This document shows, in pieces, positions 60,108 to 64,000 of a stretch of 64,000 nt of DNA. The notes below the pieces were generated by a model. The model was given only the letters and a program-made list of their open reading frames with translations, was not told the origin of the DNA and did no database searches. The translations under genes and the position numbers were made by a program. Every line of letters begins with the position of its first letter. Positions within the stretch are counted from its first letter, which is position 1. Source of the DNA: Sphingobacterium sp. N143 (GTDB lineage Bacteria > Bacteroidota > Bacteroidia > Sphingobacteriales > Sphingobacteriaceae); assembly GCF_030325625.1 (NCBI RefSeq), contig NZ_JACAIS010000012.1, positions 62,001 through 126,000 on the forward strand, given 5' to 3'.

Positions 60108-62381
60108 TTGGATTATTTAGCGGGTTTAAACCCTTCACAACGAGGAGCCGTAGAGCAAACAGAAGGTCCTGTCATGATTGTTGCAGGAGCCGGTTCAGGA
60201 AAAACACGGGTGATTACTTATCGTGTAGCACACTTGATTCAAAAAGGTGTCGATCCATTCAATATCTTGGTATTGACATTTACCAATAAAGCAGCCAAAG
60301 AAATGCGAGAGCGTATCATGTCTGTTGTAGGAAGAGAGGCGAAAAACATTTGGATGGGAACTTTCCACTCCGTTTTCGCAAAAATACTCCGGGTCGAGGC
60401 CGAGTTAATAGGCTATCCCAGAAACTTTACAATCTATGATACCGATGACACCAAAAGCTTACTGCGTACCATCCTTAAGGAAATGAACCTGGATGATAAG
60501 CTCTATAATGTGAATCATGTTTATGGCCGAATTTCTCAAGCCAAGAATAATCTGATATCACCACAAGAATATAATAAGAATGAGGCGATATTGGCCGAGG
60601 ATATTTCCAATGGTCGTGGCCAATTGGGACAAATCTATATGACCTATGCGCAACGTTGCTATCGTGCTGGAGCTATGGATTTTGATGATCTTTTATTCAA
60701 AACAAACGTTCTCTTGAATAAACATCCCGAGGTGCTGCACAAATATCAGCATCAATTCCGTTATTTGATGGTGGATGAGTATCAGGATACCAACTTTTCC
60801 CAGTATCTAATAGTCAAACGACTGGCTGCTGTCAATGAGAATATTTGTGTCGTTGGTGATGATGCTCAGTCGATATATGCTTTCCGTGGTGCCAATATTC
60901 AAAATATATTGAACTTCCAAAAAGATTATCCGGATGTGAAAATCTTCAAACTGGAACAAAATTATAGATCAACCAAAATGATCGTTAATGCGGCAAACTC
61001 AGTGATCGCCAATAATCAGAATCAATTGGAAAAGAATGTTTTTTCAGATAATGAAGAAGGGGAGAAAATTAAAGTTTCCCGTGCTTTTTCCGATAATGAG
61101 GAAGGAAAGATTGTTGCAGATCTGATTGTAGAGGAAAAATCATTAAAAGGACTTAATTATAAAGACTTTGCCATCCTCTATCGGACCAATGCCCAGTCCA
61201 GAGCGATGGAGGAAGCATTGCGCAAGATCAATATACCTTATAAAATTTATGGGGGCACTTCTTTCTACCAACGGAAAGAGATCAAAGATCTGATTGCTTA
61301 TTTTAGGCTTACTTTCAATCCTAATGATGAAGAAGCATTAAAGCGTGTGATCAATTATCCACGTCGGGGCATTGGAGATACCACCATTGAAAAAATTATG
61401 ATCGCTGCAGATCAAAATCAATATCGTATCTGGGATGTTGTGGCAAATGCAGCCCATTTTTTGGATGGCCGCAGTGCAAGCTCCGTCGGCGGTTTTGGGC
61501 AGATGATACAGAGCTTTCAGGCTTTGGCCAAAAATAACAATGCCTTTGATACGGCCATGCATATCGCACAACATTGTGGGATATTGAAGGAGCTCTATGA
61601 GGACAAATCCGTGGAAGGGTTGGCACGTTATGAAAATATCCAGGAACTGCTCAATGGTATCAAAGAGTTTTCAGAGCGGGAAGATATTGAAGATCGTGGC
61701 CTCGATGTCTACATGCAGGATATTGCATTATTGACCAATGATGACAACGATAAAGATCCCAATGCAGATACTGTTTCGTTGATGACCATACACTCTTCCA
61801 AAGGTTTGGAATTCCCGATTGTTTTTATCGTTGGTTTGGAAGAAAACCTATTTCCATCTCAGTTGTCACTGAATTCCAGGTCCGAGTTGGAAGAAGAACG
61901 AAGACTTTTTTACGTCGCGGTTACCAGAGCTGAAAAAAAATTACTACTTTCGTATGCTACTTCGCGATATCGTTGGGGAACGTTGAATAATTGTGAACCC
62001 AGTCGTTTTTTGGATGAATTGAATCCCGCCTGTCTGGCCTTGGATTTTAAACCACGGCAGACTTCAGCCTCGACTGGAGGGTTTCAGGGAGAACGGATCA
62101 CTTGGCAACAGAAAGGTGGTGACGATGTGTTTTCAAAACCGAAGCCAAAGGTTAAAACAACCTCAATACTGCCGAAAGCCCACAAGCCTACTGCGGGTTT
62201 TGCTCCTTCAGATACGTCAAACCTTCAAGTCGGCATGGAAGTTGAACATGAACGCTTTGGATTTGGAAAAGTTGTCAATCTCGAAGGAAACAAAGGAGAT
62301 ATAAAAGCAACTATTTTCTTTAAAGAGTTGGGACAGAAACAATTGTTGCTTAAATTTGCAAAACTTAGAATAATTCAATAA
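60108..62381 (+). CDS. pcrA: UvrD/PcrA-type DNA helicase
   Basis: Product of 757 residues, superfamily 1A. Motifs: Q-like LNPSQRGAVEQ, I VAGAGSGKT (residues 25-33), Ia LTFTNKAAKEM, II VDEYQDTN, III VVGDDAQSIYAFRGA, IV LEQNYRST, V TIHSSKGLEFPIVFIVGLEENLFP, VI LFYVAVTRAEKKL. The C-terminal Tudor-like tail (QVGMEVEHERFGFGKVV) binds RNA polymerase in PcrA/UvrD. It starts at TTG 60108, 5 bases after a strong AAGGAG site, and no ATG is suitably placed. It acts in nucleotide excision and mismatch repair. Confidence 0.94.
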   Translation: MDYLAGLNPSQRGAVEQTEGPVMIVAGAGSGKTRVITYRVAHLIQKGVDPFNILVLTFTNKAAKEMRERIMSVVGREAKNIWMGTFHSVFAKILRVEAELIGYPRNFTIYDTDDTKSLLRTILKEMNLDDKLYNVNHVYGRISQAKNNLISPQEYNKNEAILAEDISNGRGQLGQIYMTYAQRCYRAGAMDFDDLLFKTNVLLNKHPEVLHKYQHQFRYLMVDEYQDTNFSQYLIVKRLAAVNENICVVGDDAQSIYAFRGANIQNILNFQKDYPDVKIFKLEQNYRSTKMIVNAANSVIANNQNQLEKNVFSDNEEGEKIKVSRAFSDNEEGKIVADLIVEEKSLKGLNYKDFAILYRTNAQSRAMEEALRKINIPYKIYGGTSFYQRKEIKDLIAYFRLTFNPNDEEALKRVINYPRRGIGDTTIEKIMIAADQNQYRIWDVVANAAHFLDGRSASSVGGFGQMIQSFQALAKNNNAFDTAMHIAQHCGILKELYEDKSVEGLARYENIQELLNGIKEFSEREDIEDRGLDVYMQDIALLTNDDNDKDPNADTVSLMTIHSSKGLEFPIVFIVGLEENLFPSQLSLNSRSELEEERRLFYVAVTRAEKKLLLSYATSRYRWGTLNNCEPSRFLDELNPACLALDFKPRQTSASTGGFQGERITWQQKGGDDVFSKPKPKVKTTSILPKAHKPTAGFAPSDTSNLQVGMEVEHERFGFGKVVNLEGNKGDIKATIFFKELGQKQLLLKFAKLRIIQ

Positions 62382-62433
62382 TAAAATACCAAAACGGCGT
62401 CTTGACCGTTAAATAGGTAGTTATATTAGCTAT

Positions 62434-63216
62434 ATGAACTTTGATTACAACAGCACTAGACCAAAATTGATCCTTGCAGAATATGGTCGCAATGTGCAAA
62501 ATATGGTAGATTACATCTGTACTTTGCCCACAAAGGAAGAACGAAATAAACATGCTCAGATCGTTATCGATATGATGGGGGTATTGAACCCGCACTTGCG
62601 TGATGTGTCTGATTTTAAACACAAGCTTTGGGATCACCTGCAGATTATCTCTGATTTTAAGCTCGATATTGATGCCCCATATCCCATCGCTACAGCTAAA
62701 AGTGTCAAGCATGAAGTGGAACATTTGGGCTATCCACAGCACTCTATCCGATTCAAACATTATGGATTTACGGTAGAGAAGATGATTGAGAAGGCTCTGA
62801 AGGTGACTGATGAGGCGAAAAGAGAGCAGATGGTGGTCGGCATAGCCAATTTTATGAAAATGGCATATCTGACCTGGAATAAAGATTCTGTTTCGGACGA
62901 ATTGATTCTTCAGGATCTGAAAGAATTGTCCGGTTATCAGTTGAGCTTACCAGAAGGTACGGTATTGACTAAGCTTGATTTCAAAACTCCGCCTCCAGGA
63001 AACCGGGTAAAAGGTACAGCCAATAGCAATACCAGCGGAAATAATAACAATAACAATAATAATAACGCTTCTGGTCATCAGGCAAAAGGAGGAAATAAAC
63101 CCCGGATGACCAATAACAGTAATAATATGAAGCGGAATAATTTTGGTGGAAGCAATAATAACAACAATAACAGAAATCGAAGACCTCAGAATAACTATAA
63201 TAATAAAAGAGGCTAG
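62434..63216 (+). CDS. DUF4290 domain protein with Asn-rich tail
   Basis: Product of 260 residues. Residues 1 to about 185 are the DUF4290 domain (MNFDYNSTRPKLILAEYGRN, IDMMGVLNPHLRDVSDFKHKLWDH, HYGFTVEKMIEKAL), which is restricted to Bacteroidetes and of unknown function. From about 190 the protein is low complexity: runs of Asn broken by Gly, Arg, Lys and Ser (GNNNNNNNNNASGHQ, NRRPQNNYNNKRG), basic and probably disordered. Such tails can bind nucleic acid. It follows pcrA by 52 bases and ends before a terminator at 63242-63283. Confidence 0.88.
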   Translation: MNFDYNSTRPKLILAEYGRNVQNMVDYICTLPTKEERNKHAQIVIDMMGVLNPHLRDVSDFKHKLWDHLQIISDFKLDIDAPYPIATAKSVKHEVEHLGYPQHSIRFKHYGFTVEKMIEKALKVTDEAKREQMVVGIANFMKMAYLTWNKDSVSDELILQDLKELSGYQLSLPEGTVLTKLDFKTPPPGNRVKGTANSNTSGNNNNNNNNNASGHQAKGGNKPRMTNNSNNMKRNNFGGSNNNNNNRNRRPQNNYNNKRG

Positions 63217-63241
63217 TCTTTAGTTTATTGTTTAAGGCAGT

Positions 63242-63283
63242 AGGCAATTGCGAAGTGATTAAAAGATTTCTTTACAATTGCCT
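63242..63283 (+). terminator. Intrinsic terminator after the DUF4290 gene
   Basis: 9-bp stem AGGCAATTG (63242-63250) with CAATTGCCT (63275-63283), 24-base interior with further pairing (GAA/TTC), then a T-rich tail (TCTTTTTTTC). Confidence 0.7.
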
Positions 63284-63382
63284 TCTTTTTTTCTGGAAGT
63301 CCCCGTTGAGCAGGGACAGTTTCATCAAGTTAAGAATCGATATAAAACGATTTTAGTGTATAAGAAGATATCAGTTATATAA

Positions 63383-64000
63383 ATGAATGCATTTGAAATA
63401 ATCGGTGGAAAACCATTAAAGGGAGAGATTATTCCACAAGGAGCAAAAAATGAAGCCTTACAGATTCTGTCAGCAGTTTTGCTAACAGAAGAGCCCATGA
63501 CGATCAGCAATATTCCAGATATTAAAGATGTCAATAAGCTGATTGATTTGTTGGCTGCATTAGGAGTCAAGATTAATCGCATAGATAAAGACACATACGT
63601 TTTTGAGGCAAAGGATATTAATATAGATTATTTTCAATCACCTGAGTTTAAAGAAAAGGGCGGCGGACTGCGCGGCTCTATCATGATCGTAGGGCCACTT
63701 TTGGCACGATTTGGGAAAGCTGCCATACCAAAACCTGGGGGTGACAAGATTGGTCGTAGACGCTTGGATACCCACTTCTTGGGCTTTGAAAAACTAGGCG
63801 CTAAATTCGTTTACGATGCATCTTCTCATTTTTTCAATGTCGATGCGACAGAATTAAGAGGTAGCTATATTTTATTGGATGAAGCTTCCGTGACCGGGAC
63901 CGCAAATATTGTGATGGCAGCAGTATTGGCCAAGGGGACGACCACGATCTACAATGCCGCATGTGAGCCCTACTTGCAGCAGCTGTGTAAAATGCTGAAC
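63383..64000 (+). CDS. murA: UDP-N-acetylglucosamine 1-carboxyvinyltransferase (partial)
   Basis: The first 206 codons are present and the rest lies beyond the window. Signature: FEIIGGKPLKGEIIPQGAKNEAL with Lys22-Asn23, and LRGSIMIVGPLLARFGKAAIPKPGGDKIGRRRLDTHFLGF. At the site equivalent to E. coli Cys115 (PGGC) there is Asp121 (PGGD). MurA transfers enolpyruvate from PEP to UDP-GlcNAc, the first committed step of peptidoglycan synthesis. Fosfomycin alkylates the Cys, so an Asp form should be insensitive. The start ATG is at 63383 and no clear promoter box was found. Confidence 0.95.
   Translation, partial: MNAFEIIGGKPLKGEIIPQGAKNEALQILSAVLLTEEPMTISNIPDIKDVNKLIDLLAALGVKINRIDKDTYVFEAKDINIDYFQSPEFKEKGGGLRGSIMIVGPLLARFGKAAIPKPGGDKIGRRRLDTHFLGFEKLGAKFVYDASSHFFNVDATELRGSYILLDEASVTGTANIVMAAVLAKGTTTIYNAACEPYLQQLCKMLN

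Overview
The window is chromosomal DNA from a Bacteroidota bacterium, most likely Sphingobacterium or a close relative in Sphingobacteriaceae. The reasons are a MurF-alanine racemase fusion, a SecD-SecF fusion, DnaE with an N-terminal proofreading exonuclease, DAHP synthase fused to chorismate mutase, a DUF4290 protein, and promoters of the Bacteroidota type (TTTG, 17-20 bases, TAnnTTTG) in front of many genes. It reads as core genome. I found no insertion sequence, prophage, CRISPR array or resistance island. Both ends cut a gene: a glycoamylase-like protein on the left and murA on the right.

Layout. 1-7.5 kb: OmpA lipoprotein, tRNA-Gly/tRNA-Leu, recX, murF-alr, a DUF502 membrane protein, pirin, a degenerate LytS-like protein and a HAD phosphatase. 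7.8-17.4 kb: dnaE, trxA, a gene-poor T-rich gap with an orphan transcription unit and a (TAAGG)12 tract, then rpsF-rpsR-rplI, dapA and ligA. 17.5-30.6 kb: envelope and lipid genes (glycosyltransferase, LpxL-like acyltransferase, WbqC, beta-barrel proteins, YihY, acyl-CoA ligase), M61 peptidase, a BadF-type kinase, glutathione peroxidase, a serine hydrolase and a divergent LysR/methyltransferase pair. 30.9-36 kb: NUDIX protein, a protein of unknown function, a DEAD-box helicase and a fused 2-oxoacid dehydrogenase E1.

36-42 kb is an aromatic amino acid block on the minus strand: pheA, DAHP synthase-chorismate mutase, aroA, then aroC and a ROK kinase. Upstream of pheA lies what looks like a complete transcription attenuator: a consensus promoter, a 21-codon leader peptide whose residues 5-15 are nine Phe/Tyr out of eleven, and mutually exclusive antiterminator and terminator hairpins. 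This is the most interesting signal in the window.

42-64 kb: secreted nuclease, EamA transporter, YigZ and uridine phosphorylase; the elongasome operon mreB-mreC-mreD-mrdA-rodA; type II NADH dehydrogenase; a MarR-ferredoxin-flavoreductase operon whose promoter is embedded in two 18-bp direct repeats; secDF; a small beta-barrel protein; guaB with a palindrome over its promoter; pcrA/uvrD; a DUF4290 protein with an Asn-rich tail; and murA with Asp in place of the fosfomycin-target Cys. Many convergent gene pairs share a near-perfect hairpin terminator, often with a stop codon inside it.
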